From Lotus japonicus (taxonomy: Eukaryota; Streptophyta; Magnoliopsida; Fabales; Fabaceae), in NCBI RefSeq assembly GCF_012489685.1, contig NC_080045.1, positions 67,230,722 through 67,294,721 of the forward strand: a stretch of 64,000 bases of DNA. The letters run 5' to 3'. Shown in pieces: positions 50,170 through 62,123 of this stretch. Every line of letters begins with the position of its first letter. The stretch's first letter is position 1. The notes beneath the pieces are model-generated. The model did not search any database. It had not been told where the DNA came from and saw only the letters and a program-made list of their open reading frames with translations. The position numbers were made by a program, and so were the translations under genes.

Positions 50170-52308
50170 CACTTACATATAATTGGGTGTGCTGGAAAGA
50201 AGGAGCAAGTGTGGAGCTGATACTATGGATTGGTTGGATGCTCTTTATAGGTTGTGCTTTGGTTTAAACAACTCTGCCAGTTAGTGATGGCAGTTTGGTT
50301 CAATATAACTATTTAATCAAATGGAAGATGACCAAGATTTTTAATGCAATTTCTGTAACCACCACATCATTGACTTGGATACAGTTAGTAACTTTTGAAG
50401 GACATGGATTTACCAGAAGTTGAATGCATTTAATTTCCAAAACTGAGAAACGAAAAACATGATTTCCATTGCAATTGTTAATAAATAAATGCCTTGGTGA
50501 GTTTGATGGATATAGTAGTTTTATTACTAGTATAACAGGATGTAATTTTAGTTGTTCCCAATCACCCATCCCAGTGACTTCGATGGTATTAGGTACCTTC
50601 GATTGTGATAAAATTTCGTTTATTATATCAACGTTGAACTCAATGTAACGTGTCAAATTCTAATTTCTTCATTGATACTTTATGATAAATATAATCACAT
50701 TTGCATTTGTATTAACGGCAAAACAAAATATATTGAATCACCTAGTTTTACAACGTATGTTTTTAAACACTTGAACAGTACATCTACTTCTAATATGTCT
50801 CATTTTTCTCTCCATCTCACTTCTTGCCACATTAGTTACATTAATACATGTTTCATTTTTCTCTCTTCTCTTATTTTAGGACTCTTCATTTCTTCTCTTA
50901 AATGTAGTGGGCCAAACATTTTCCTTCTTATAATACCACCTTCTCATCTCAATGCTGCATTGCCTTTATTTTTATGTCACCCTTCTTTGGCTATAAATCA
51001 TAAGTTACAAATTTCGTTTAAAACTTTCGAATTTAAAGGTTTGCGTAATTAACTGCATTTTGACGTGATTATCCTCATACTCTCTTTTTGCAATATCAGT
51101 TTAATTGAAATCAATAAGACCAGTCCCAGTAAGTAAGCATGTACTTATTTGTTGAACATATCAACTAAATTAAATTCAGTTAATAACCGTAGCTAATAGT
51201 CTCATAATAGTGATGCTCCAAAACATTATGACTTCAGCACCAAGTATTCAAGCTTTTACACCAATTCGTGTAATTGTAGAGCTACATACTCAGTGGAGCT
51301 CAAGGTTGTTGTTGTTGTTGAGGAGGATAAACAGATTCCTATTTAGTAGTTCAAAAACTTAATTAAAGTCCAATTCCTTTCAAAGATATAGCTCGCTGTT
51401 CAATCTGTTCATTCTCATGTAAGAAAACTCAAAAGAGTTCATTGGTTTAGTGCTAGAAAGAATCATTTGTATTGAAATTCAGTTATGCTTTCTTTGCAAA
51501 TATCTGTCATCTTGCTACTCTCTACATGTTCCCACGAATGTATATTTGAAAATTCCTGGGTCCTCAGCTAGTCTTCTCTCTTTACAAGTTCATTTATATA
51601 TGTAGACAAGTAATTCTTGTTATCAGTTCTTACATGAATTTTACATTCTTCCAAACTTCATTTTGAAAAGTCAACAAAATGCAAATAAATAGAAGCCATA
51701 AGGTGAGGAATGACAGTAAACTAGAACAAATTCAGTCTTAAAAATAATAATATAAAACCATTCATGTGATCCTTACTCAAAAACTTCAGTTTTTGGGATA
51801 AACATTGTGCGTTTGGTTCTACATTTAGAACCTTCGAATCAATTTTCATGGACCAGGTGGCTATATTGATGTTTACTTATCAACGTAGCGAATTGATAAG
51901 TGTATGTTTGGATTTCCGTTAAACTCAATGTGGATCTACGTTGTAGTTGATGTTGCAAAATTTTGCTCCTCCGATACACGTTGAACTAAACATGGCAAAT
52001 TCTAGCTTATGCGTTTAATATAGAGAACTGTGAAATGACGTTTGTGTTTGCACCAATGTCAAATCAAATGTACACTTAGTCTCAACACCAACTCTAGAGA
52101 GAAGCTAGAAATAATAACTTCTACGGTGGACAAAATCAATTATAAATATCATGACTGAATTTCACAATATTCCTGTATAAAAATCACTTTATCAATAAAC
52201 ATATCGAAATATAAATTATATCAATATCAGATTACCTGAAATCATTAGATCCAAACACACACAATTTCAATTTGGATTCTTTTACACACTTGGATACTTT
52301 AGATTCTA
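50170..52308. other. 2.1-kb intergenic region between dirigent genes
   Basis: Promoter side of the first dirigent gene and 3' side of the second. It contains a short GTT repeat near 51306-51320. A 126-codon open frame at 50672-51052 has no recognisable domain and AT-rich codon use, and is not called. No mobile element ends were seen until the MITE at 52309. Confidence 0.4.
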
Positions 52309-52582
52309 CTCCCTCCGTCCCTAATTATAAGCTAAAGTTGAGACCTATGTTTTGTCACTAAATATAAGCTAAAGTTGTAAAAGCTAATATTTTTTTCCAT
52401 ATTTACCCTTGCATTTATTGGTAGTGGAGCACTATTCATAGTATAATAATTAAAAAGTTCTATCTTAAATAGGGGTAAACATGAAAAGTTGCACATTTTT
52501 TTCAAAAACCAAAGCATCAATTAAACCTTTTTTAACAAGCGTGATTTTTACAACTTTAGCTTATAATTAGGGACGGAGGGAG
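52309..52582. mobile_element. Stowaway MITE in the dirigent stop codon
   Basis: The 274-bp element starts CTCCCTCCGTCCCTAATTAT and ends with its inverse (ATAATTAGGGACGGAGGGAG). It is flanked by TA on both sides (52307-52308 and 52583-52584), the Tc1/Mariner target. The second dirigent frame reads into its right end and now terminates at a TAA within it. Confidence 0.92.
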
Positions 52583-53498
52583 TAATAACTAAGATACACA
52601 TCAAACGAAAGGAACTTTGAACTTGTCACAGTTCCTTGTGTGCTAGACCCTACGCTGTCCACAACCTTAACTGCAGCATAACCATTAGCACCATTATACT
52701 TTCCAGTGCCTCCAATGACTGCAACATGTGACTCATAAACATCTGTCCTGTGCACTCCAAATAGTCTGAGCCCATCTTGATAGTCACCCATCTCAAAACT
52801 TGCTGTCAATGCCACCATATGGCTACTTCCATCCTCCTCTGAGCCAGCCACATACACCCCTTGTGCTTTTCCCATTTTCTTTACTTCATCTCCATCACCT
52901 TCTGGGACAGAACCAGAAAAAAATTAGTACCACCCGAAATTTAGTACATTAAGTACGTGCTTGGATCAACATTGTCACAATTGATTTTGGTTAAAATAGA
53001 GTTTGTCAAAATTGATTATATTCAAAGTGATTTTACTATATTTTCATTCAAAATTGATTTTACTCTATTAAAATTGATTCCGAGGCTCCCAAACGGGGTT
53101 TGTCTTTGATTACCTTCAAGTAGTTCCTCATCTATTGATATTACTGATCCATATTCCAGCTCCTGAAGTGTTGCTGTGGAAGGAAAGGAGAAGCCAATGC
53201 TTGATAAATCAAGTGTTTGGGTGGAAGATGAAGTGGATTGGGGTATTGGAATTCCTCCAATGGGAGGGAAAAAGCCAAGAGGTTTTGGGAAAGGAATTTT
53301 ACCAGTAACCTTAGTAGTAGGGTTCTCTGATGGGCTAGTATCATTCAGCATGTACTGCATTAAAAATGTTATTCTGTGGTGGTCATGGTGGTGGTTAGGG
53401 GATGGATTGGCAAGAGTTCTAGCTGAGGAAGACTTGTTTATGGTAGTCATGAACAAAAATAACATGAGAATTGGAGGAAGAGAAAGGAGCTTGGCCAT
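52567..53498 (-). CDS. Dirigent protein, second ESB1-type copy
   Basis: Two exons, 53114-53498 and 52567-52901, in phase (a Glu codon split G/AA), give 239 residues. The chosen start MAKLLSLPPILMLFLFMTT opens a good signal peptide; an in-frame ATG 11 codons upstream (53531) is possible. A histidine-rich patch (NHHHDHH) and a Pro/Ser linker follow, then the dirigent domain (LQELEYGSVISID, AQGVYVAGSEEDGSSHMVAL, LFGVHRT, VAVIGGTGKYNGANGYA, FDVYLSY). It lacks the long acidic low-complexity region of its neighbour. The last residues (YSLRP) and the stop come from an inserted MITE. Likely secreted and active in cell-wall phenolic coupling. Confidence 0.9.
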
Positions 53499-53531
53499 TG
53501 TTGCATAGCCTCTTTTGGTATTAGTATGCAT

Positions 53532-55167
53532 GCTTGGTTAATATAATTAGGCTTCGAATAGTGTAGTGGTTAGAAATTTAGAATAGAATAGAGTAATAAT
53601 ATGTGATATCCTTATATGAAATAGTGAATTTGTTATGTAATGTGATGTGATAAAAAGAGAAAAATTGATGTAAAATGAGATAGATGTATGTGAGGTGTCT
53701 ATATGTTTAGATATCTAAGTATCATTATTAAATTGAATATCAATATAGAATGGTATTGTTGTATGTAATTAATGTCAGAACTCAGACTAACATTAAGGTT
53801 AGGTACTTAGGTTGTGCATGAATGGAACAGACTCACCAAATACACAATTCATTTTTTTAATGCCCTGTGAAGGTAATGGTGCCTATAAATTATCAAAATT
53901 GTAAATAAGTCATCGGCCTTAAATGGAAAGGGTGAACTAGCCAAAAAATGAAAAGAAGGAATCAATAGTTTACAGATCCAACAGAGGACGAAGACTGGCT
54001 CATAGGATAGAATGTAAAATTGGAAATACTTGCCAAGTCTTTCACTAGTGTATTGGGCTCTTTAACCCATGTTTATTTCATCATCGATATAATCCAGTTC
54101 ACATTGACCAAAAAAAAAAAGAAATACTCTTGCCAAGTGGAAAAACAAAATATCAGTTTCTCAATAGTTCAGCGACAAAAAAAAACAATTTTTCATTGGC
54201 TAATTTTATTCTGCATTGACCAATCATAGCCATTAATACATCACATTTTCTCTTCCGGTTCCATTAATCATATATCACATTTATCATTTTTTTTCTCACT
54301 CTAATAGTTTTTTGTGTCTACTTATCATTTTTGTTAATTTAATTTAAAACTAGATAATGTAATATGTGATAAAAGGCTTTTTAAAAACTCATTTCTAAAC
54401 TACAATATATTTGGTAGCTATCGATGGCTATATATATTTGGTTGGAAAGATTATCGGCCATGCTCTCGAATAAATTGCTTCAAGACCTTTGAGATAGGAT
54501 GCAAACAAATTGCTTCAAGACCTTTGAGATGGGATGCAAGTTGAATTCTAAAAGAGCTTTGAGGTTTTTCATGCATATCAACTTAGTCATCTAAGACATT
54601 TTAAAAGAAAATCTTCTTGACACGTTTTAATTTGGAGTGAGTCTTCGTTGGTCTCCCCAACATGCTATTGACGCACTGTTTGATAGTTTGAAGGTGTTTT
54701 TTATACACTACCATTTTTATAGCCAAATAACATAGTCATCTAAGATGATATAAATCATAAGTTTGTACGTCTTTCAAAATCCAATTGAAAATCTTTTAAG
54801 TAATACTCACCACTTCATAAATTATCTCATTCATGAACATGAGTTGTTTTGTTGTGCATTGTGAACATATATATAAAAACGAAACTCAGGTGAATAAAAA
54901 TTATGATATTGTCACGACGAATGACTTAAAAAATGAAGAGAGTTGAAACACTTTTATCCCTAATAAAAAGAGTGTTTTTCATTAAATCTAGTCAAACTGC
55001 CGATACCCTACTCTATCCGTCCGTAAGTTTTTTACGACAGTTCCAAAACCGTCAGTAATAATGATGGATAATTTTTTTATCATCCTTAAATTACTATTAT
55101 TTGCAGACCCTTGATTATTTGGGACTTTTACTATCCCAAACTAATTTCATATTTTGTTCACCATGAG
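53532..55167. other. Divergent intergenic region
   Basis: Lies between the second dirigent gene (leftward) and SF3B3 (rightward). A ~38-bp direct duplication (AAATTGCTTCAAGACCTTTG twice) sits at about 54472-54545. No gene was recognised. Confidence 0.45.
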
Positions 55168-55190
55168 TATAAATAAATAAATAAATAAAT
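55168..55190 (+). promoter_or_regulatory. TATA box and AAAT repeat before SF3B3
   Basis: TATAAA at 55168-55173 runs into an (AAAT)n microsatellite. It lies about 155 bp above the SF3B3 ATG. A pyrimidine TTCTC repeat (about 55287-55312) lies in the presumed 5' UTR. Confidence 0.5.
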
Positions 55191-55326
55191 ACCAGTAGTG
55201 AGAAAGAAAAAGAAAAAAGAAAAGAAAAGCCCCAAGTTAGGGTTTATATTCAATCCTCATCCCGCTCACTCTGAATCTGAAGGATTCTTCTCTTCTCTTC
55301 TCTTCTCTTCTCTAAAACCCTCAACC

Positions 55327-58300
55327 ATGTATCTATACAGTCTCACCCTACAGCGACCCACCGGCATCGTCTGCGCCATCAACGGCAACTTCTCCGGCGG
55401 CAAGGTACAAGAAATCGCCGTCGCCAGAGGCAAGGTTCTCGATCTCCTCCGCCCCGACGACAACGGCAGGATCCAAACCATCCTCTCCGTTGAGGTCTTC
55501 GGCGCCATCAGGTCCCTCGCCCAGTTCCGCCTCACCGGCGCTCAGAAGGACTACATCGTCGTCGGTTCCGACTCCGGCAGAATCGTCATCCTCGACTACA
55601 ACAAGGAGAAGAATGTCTTCGACAAAGTCCACCAGGAAACGTTCGGTAAATCTGGCTGCCGACGCATCGTCCCGGGGCAGTACCTCGCCGTGGATCCCAA
55701 AGGCAGGGCCGTCATGATCGGTGCTTGTGAGAAGCAGAAGCTGGTTTATGTGCTGAATAGGGATACTGCTGCTAGGTTAACGATTTCTTCCCCTTTAGAA
55801 GCTCATAAGTCTCATACTTTAGTTTTTTCCATTTGTGGGGTTGATTGTGGTTTTGAGAACCCCATTTTTGCTGCTATAGAGTTGGATTACTCTGAGGCTG
55901 ATCAGGATTCTACTGGTATGGCTGCTTCTGAAGCTCAGAAGCATTTGACTTTCTATGAGCTTGATTTGGGTCTCAACCATGTTTCTAGGAAGTGGTCTGA
56001 TCAGGTTGATAATGGTGCTAATTTGCTTGTTACTGTTCCTGGTGGTGCTGATGGCCCTAGTGGGGTGCTTGTTTGTGCTGAGAATTTTGTTATTTATAAG
56101 AATCAGGGGCATCCTGATGTTAGGGCTGTGATTCCTCGACGTGCTGATTTGCCGGCTGAGCGTGGGGTTCTTATTGTGTCGGCTGCCATGCATAAGCTCA
56201 AGACCATGTTCTTCTTCCTGCTGCAGACTGAGTATGGGGACATTTTTAAGGTCACCTTGGATAATGATGGTGACCATGTATCTGAGTTGAAGATTAAGTA
56301 TTTTGATACTATTCCCGTTACGGCTTCCATGTGTGTGCTGAAGTCAGGGTTCTTGTTTGCAGCCTCTGAGTTTGGAAACCATGCTTTGTATCAGTTTAAG
56401 GCAATAGGGGATGATGATGATGTGGAGGCTTCGTCTGCTACGCTGATGGAAACTGAAGAAGGTTTTCAGCCGGTGTTTTTCCAGCCCAGAAGGCTGAAGA
56501 ACCTTGTTAGGATTGATCAGGTTGAGAGTTTAATGCCAGTTATGGATATGAAGGTCAGTAACCTCTTTGAAGAGGAAACTCCTCAGATTTTTACACTCTG
56601 TGGCCGTGGTCCTCGATCCACTCTGAGGATTTTGAGAACTGGTTTAGCTGTTAGTGAGATGGCAGTTTCCAGGCTTCCTGGTGTACCTAGTGCTGTTTGG
56701 ACTGTTAAGAGGACTGTGTTTGATGAGTTTGATGTGTATATCGTTGTTTCGTTCACAAATGCCACGCTTGTGCTTTCCATTGGTGAGACAGTTGAAGAAG
56801 TTGATGACAGTGGATTTCTTGACACTACTCCCTCCCTCGCCGTGTCTTTGATAGGTGAAGATTCTCTGATGCAGGTCCACCCGAATGGTATTAGGCACAT
56901 TAGGTCGGATAGGCGTGTGAATGAGTGGAGAACTCCTGGAAAGAGGACGATTTCAAAAGTAGGATCAAACAGACTTCAAGTGGTTATTGCACTGAGTGGA
57001 GGGGAGCTTATCTATTTTGAAGTGGATGTAACTGGTACTGGTCAGTTGTTGGAGGTGGACAAGCATGAAATGTCTGGAGATGTTGCTTGTTTGGACATTG
57101 CTCCAGTGCCTGAAGGCAGGCAAAGGTCTCGTTTTCTTGCAGTTGGCTCATATGACAAGACAATTCGAATCTTATCACTGGATCCCGATGATTGTATGCA
57201 GACACTGAGTGTACAAGGCGTTTCTTCACCTCCAGAGTCTCTACTTTTCCTCGAAGTCCAAGCATCTGTTGGTGGTGAGGATGGTGCAGATCATCCTGCT
57301 AGCCTTTTCCTGAACGCTGGTTTACAGAATGGTGTCTTATTTAGGACTGTGGTGGATATGGTTACAGGTCAGCTTTCTGATTCTCGTTCCAGATTCTTAG
57401 GATTGAGAGCCCCAAAACTTTTTCCCATTGTTGTAAGAGGGAAGCGTGCTATGCTTTGCTTATCAAGTCGACCTTGGCTAGGTTATATTCACCAAGGACA
57501 TTTCCTTTTAACACCCCTTTCATATGAAACCCTTGAATATGCTGCCTCTTTTTCATCTGACCAATGTGTGGAAGGTGTAGTTTCTGTTGCTGGTGAGGCA
57601 TTGAGAATTTTTACCATTGAAAGATTAGGAGAAACATTCAATGAGACTGTAATTCCGCTAAGATACACACCAAGGAAATTTGTGCTACAACCCAAACGGA
57701 AGCTTTTGGTGATGATTGAGAGCGATCAAGGAGCTTTTACGGCAGAAGAGCGTGAAGCTGCAAGGAGAGAATGTTTTGAGGCTGCTCAAGCTGGGGAAAA
57801 TGGGAATGGAAATGCAGACCAAATGGAGAATGGTGGGGAGGATGAGGATAGAGATGATCCGCTCTCGGATGAGCATTATGGTTATCCTAAAGCTGAATCA
57901 GACAAGTGGGTTTCCTGCATCAGAGTTCTTGATCCTAGGTCAGGAACTACAACCTGTCTCTTGGAGCTTCAGGAGAATGAGGCCGCATTCAGCATATGCA
58001 CAGTAAATTTCCATGATAAGGAATATGGAACTCTTTTAGCTGTTGGCACTGCAAAGGGACTGCAATTTTTGCCTAAAAAGAGTTTAGCTGCCGGATTTAT
58101 TCATATATATAGGTTTGTAGACGAGGGAAGATCTCTTGAACTTCTTCACAAAACCCAGGTTGAAGGTGTTCCTCTTGCTCTATGTCAGTTTCAAGGAAGA
58201 TTACTTGCAGGAATAGGACCTGTGCTCAGGCTATATGATCTAGGAAAAAGGAGATTATTAAGAAAATGTGAGAATAAGCTATTCCCAAACACAATTGTCT

Positions 58301-59572
58301 CTATTCAGACATATCGTGATCGAATTTATGTTGGTGACATCCAAGAGGTATGTTTCTGTTATATATCTTTGTTATATATCTTTATCTAATGAACAACTGG
58401 GTATTTGAGTTAGGCATTCTGAAATAGTTTTTTTTCGTGACTTCTGTATTTTGCTGGTAGCATTTGATTTTGCATTGATTTCTGACATTAATTCATGTGT
58501 GTCTAGCAAGTGTGACTATTTTAACTTTTACTAATTGGGTTTTAACTTGAATGCTTCTGGAGGAATTATTCAATTTTAGAATGACTTGACTAAGGCTTTC
58601 GGAGGTGATTTAGTATACTCTTAAGTTTGCAAATAGAAACCATGCTTATTCCAGATTCATTGTCCTTCTGCTCTCGAATTAATAAAATGTTTAGCTAATT
58701 GTGCTGTGTATTCTCTCCAGTCTTTCCATTATTGCAAGTATAGATGGGATGAAAACCAACTTTACATATTTGCTGATGATTGCGTTCCAAGATGGCTTAC
58801 TGCTTCATACCACATAGATTTCGACACCATGGCTGGTGCAGACAAGTTTGGAAATATCTATTTTGTGCGGTTGCCGCAGGATGTTTCTGATGAGATAGAA
58901 GAAGATCCTACTGGTGGGAGGATCAAGTGGGAGCAGGGAAAGCTGAATGGAGCTCCCAATAAGATGGAAGAAATTGTACAATTTAATGTTGGTGATGTGG
59001 TCACAAGCTTGCAAAAGGCATCTCTTATACCTGGTGGTGGAGAGTGTATTGTATATGGAACAATTATGGGAAGTATTGGGGCATTGCATGCTTTTACTTC
59101 ACGTGATGATGTTGATTTCTTTTCTCATTTGGAGATGCATCTGAGGCAGGACTATCCACCTTTGTGTGGAAGAGATCACATGGCTTATAGATCTGCCTAT
59201 TTTCCCGTTAAGGTACGCCTAATCAATATGCTGTTTATTCCTTCTAGTTTAGTTGTTGCAAAGCATTATTTGTCCTCCATAAGCATCCTTCCTGTTATAT
59301 TGTGTCTGTCGCAGGCAAGGGTTTTACTCTTCTGCCTTCGACAAAATTGCAGATAGATCCAAAATGTTTTATTTGTTCATTGATTTTCTAGCCATAGCAT
59401 TAAATTTTAACAAATTTCTGAGGCCTGTTTGTAGGATGTGATTGATGGTGATCTATGCGAGCAATTCCCAACATTGCCAATGGATTTGCAGAGAAAAATT
59501 GCTGATGAATTAGACAGAACTCCGGCAGAGATACTGAGAAAACTAGAGGAAGTGCGAAATAAGATTATTTAA
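55327..59572 (+). CDS. SF3B3: Splicing factor 3B subunit 3 (SF3B3/SAP130)
   Basis: Three exons, 55327-58347 (3.0 kb), 58721-59212 and 59435-59572, in phase 0 throughout, give 1,216 residues, matching the ~1,214 of the plant family. SF3B3 is a three-propeller WD40-like scaffold of the U2 snRNP SF3b complex, which recognises the branch site; it is related in fold to DDB1 and CPSF160. Visible features: MYLYSLTLQRPTGIVCAING at the start (the frame is open upstream but this ATG is the conserved one), FGAIRSLAQFRLTG, GCRRIVPGQYLAVDPKGRA, an acidic loop (DEDRDDPLSDE), GRLLAGIGPVLRLYDLGK, and the C-terminal CPSF_A region ending LDRTPAEIL and ARNKII-like EVRNKII. Intact. A GT-AG intron may lie in the 3' UTR (about 59591-59671). 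Confidence 0.97.
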
Positions 59573-60532
59573 GAAATGATCATCTCAGAGGTATGACTTC
59601 CGATTTCTGTTCTGTATAGTACTGTAGTGATTTGACAAATATTTGATACTTTGCTTTGGTATTGTGTGCAGGCGATAACGGAACTGTTTATCGTTTGCCC
59701 ATAGTTAGTCACTAACCAAGTGAAGAAAGCTCGTGTTTCCCATTCATACGGGGAAGCAATGATTTCTTGTGCGCTACTTTATGCAAGAGGGAAGATTCGT
59801 CCGTGACTATTTGTACTCTGTATTGTTAACATGAAACCCATATCCTCGGTTGGCAATTTATGTTGTAATTAATCGTAATTTTTTTGTTCTGTTAATTAAG
59901 GAAGGGTTTGGAAAACCACTTCTCCGGTTTGTAACTTTTCGAGACAAAACCTAAGGATGAACACATCTTTCAATGAAAAGAGGTTTTTTTAGTTTCAATG
60001 AATGAAACTTTAGTACAAACAGGTACTAAGGTCATGTTTGAATGCTTGTTGACATCAATGCAAATAGATGTAAGCAGCTACCTTAGAGATCAAAAAAATG
60101 AACGGAACATAAAAGAGATGTTTGTGGAAAAATATATTAGATCCTCGATTGTGCAAGATTATTGGAGTTTTGTACTAACTGGGATGATTGTCATGACCTA
60201 TCTGAAACCTTGCTTTTACTACTGAGATCAGCTAGTTCTCTTTTCTTGCAGATAACAATGATTTTAGTTTTTTTCTCATTCATTTTTAAGATCTATAATT
60301 GAATTGTAACTGACAAATACTTCTGCTTTGCCTTTCAAAAAAAAAAAGAGACAAATTGAGCCAAAATATAACAAACCAGGAATTCCTTTATAAATTAATT
60401 TCAACTGTACACAGGCTTCAATGGCCAATACTGCATACATATCAAAAGAGAAATGGTGCATCAAGAGACTAGATAAACCGCCACCTTACCCTATTTTACC
60501 TCCTTGTTTTCCAATGCCCTTTTCAAACATAT
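59573..60532. other. 3' flank of SF3B3
   Basis: 3' UTR and intergenic DNA; GAGGTATGACTT (59587) and TTGTGTGCAG (59662-59671) look like a UTR intron. No other gene was recognised. The 75-codon open frame at 59998-60225 has no recognisable similarity. Confidence 0.4.
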
Positions 60533-60914
60533 TGATGAGAACCAGAATACAGAAATAGAGTACAAGGTATGAGAATAAGAAAAATACTTTGATTAATACT
60601 GAAATAGAAGAAACAGAAATACAATAGCTACTGCTATTGTCCCAGAGTAAGACTCCTGTAAAAGAAGAGACTCTCTTCACTCTACTCTTAACAACCTATT
60701 TCTCATCATACCCCAACCCTCATCCTAACAGAAACTTATATAGGAAACCTTCTCTCACTCTTTTGCACCTTCCTACCCGCAAAAGGCGTAACTAACTGTG
60801 TCAGCTCACTCCTCAAAAGATTCCCCTCCTCTCTTATTCTTTCTAACATAAACTTTCCATATTTTGGGCCTAGACTCATGAGCTGCAGCCCAACTTTCAC
60901 TAAGGGTTCTATCA
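60533..60914 (-). mobile_element. Solo LTR downstream of the hydrolase gene
   Basis: A 382-bp segment with ends TGATGAGAACC and GGGTTCTATCA (imperfect inverted repeats) is flanked by CATAT on both sides (60528-60532 and 60915-60919). On the minus strand it contains a TATA-like CCTATATAAG near 60740, followed by TCTTTTACAGG and a terminal TTCTGTATTCTGG stretch, as in Copia LTRs. No internal sequence remains. It ends 90 bp before the hydrolase stop codon. Confidence 0.85.
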
Positions 60915-61003
60915 CATATACCCAAAATCCAACTTCTTTAGCTCCAATAGAGACATATCCCTAGGTATAAATTGCAGAGAAAAACAAAAAGAATTACTCC
61001 TGT

Positions 61004-62123
61004 TTAGTATTTTCCTAAATCTCCATTCTGTTCTTTCTGCTCTCTTTCTAGTCTTGCATTTCCATACCGAGATTTCTCCTCAATCCAACCAATGATGTCT
61101 GAGAACACAATCTTCAAGTTTTCCAGCGGCTCTCCATACAACAAACCGTGCCACATTCCTGGATAAAGCTTCAGTGTCTTATCAGAGCTTGAGGCCACAT
61201 CATGTAGCTGTTTGCTAACTGATTTATCAGTCACCTTATCTTCCTCACCATGTAAAACCAGAAAAGGCAGTGAAACCTGTATATCCAAATAGAGATCGAT
61301 GATTCATCAGGCTTGCGTTAAGATCTCGTTTGGTTACAAATTAAAGAGTGCTAATCGCAGCTTATCTATTAAAAAAACACTGAATAAGCTCAAATAATTG
61401 CTCTCTAGTCCGTATCTAAACGAGTTCTAAGTATCATCATTAAAGTGAGTATGAGAAATTTGACAAACCTCGTTTAGATTTTTCTCAATTCCTGTGCTGA
61501 CCCTCAAAAGCTCGTAACCTGTTCTCAAGCGAGGCTTTCCTTTATAGCAATATTTATTATCTCTAACCTGCATTACATGAATATATAATAGCTTAATCTT
61601 CTAATTCTAAATTGCATTTTCACATATATGAATATGACTTAATTGAAGTTAAAAGTTGGTTAAGTAGTCCGACTAACTGCATGTTTGGATGCACGACTAA
61701 AATCTACCGTATGTTAAAATCACGGTAGACAGAAACAACTTATCATAACTTTTGTTTCTATCTATTGTGATTTTACCTTCACCTGATTTTACATCATATA
61801 TTCAAACATGCACTTAAGTATATAAGTAATGATACAAGGATATAAAGGATTAATAGTATATTTGGATAACTTATCTTCTTTTCTTTTCTGAATAAATTTT
61901 CACATACAGAAGCTACTTCAATCGTGAGAAAGTATTTGTGTCTAGTGTATGAATTTTTAGTAGAAAAAAAAGTGTGAATATATACCTGTTGTCTGACTTC
62001 AGGATCTTTAAAGGCGACGTCAATGATATCTTGAGTTGGGACTAATTTCCATGAAGGAATAACTTTGCTGAGTGTACTCAATATACTAATCACCATTGCA
62101 TTGGGTTTTATATCTTCTGCAAT
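61004..62123 (-). CDS. Alpha/beta hydrolase, monoacylglycerol lipase type (3' part)
   Basis: Three terminal exons, 61986-62123, 61469-61567 and 61004-61276, in phase 0 encode 169 C-terminal residues. Family motifs: IAEDIKPNAMVI, then KDPEVRQQVRDNKYCYKGKPRLRTGYELLR, then PFLVLHGEEDKVTD (catalytic Asp) and WHGLLYGEP (catalytic His). The nucleophile exon with GQSMGG should lie upstream but is not in the remaining 1.9 kb, so the 5' part either lies beyond the right edge behind a long intron or is lost. Relatives are plant monoacylglycerol lipases and caffeoylshikimate esterase, hydrolysing lipid or phenolic esters. Confidence 0.85.

Noticed and set aside
50672..51052. 126-codon plus-strand open frame
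   Set aside because: No recognisable domain, biased AT-rich composition, no promoter or splice support.
55198..55326. 43-codon upstream extension of SF3B3
   Set aside because: It lacks an ATG at its start (GTG), is lysine-rich low complexity, and the conserved family start is at 55327.
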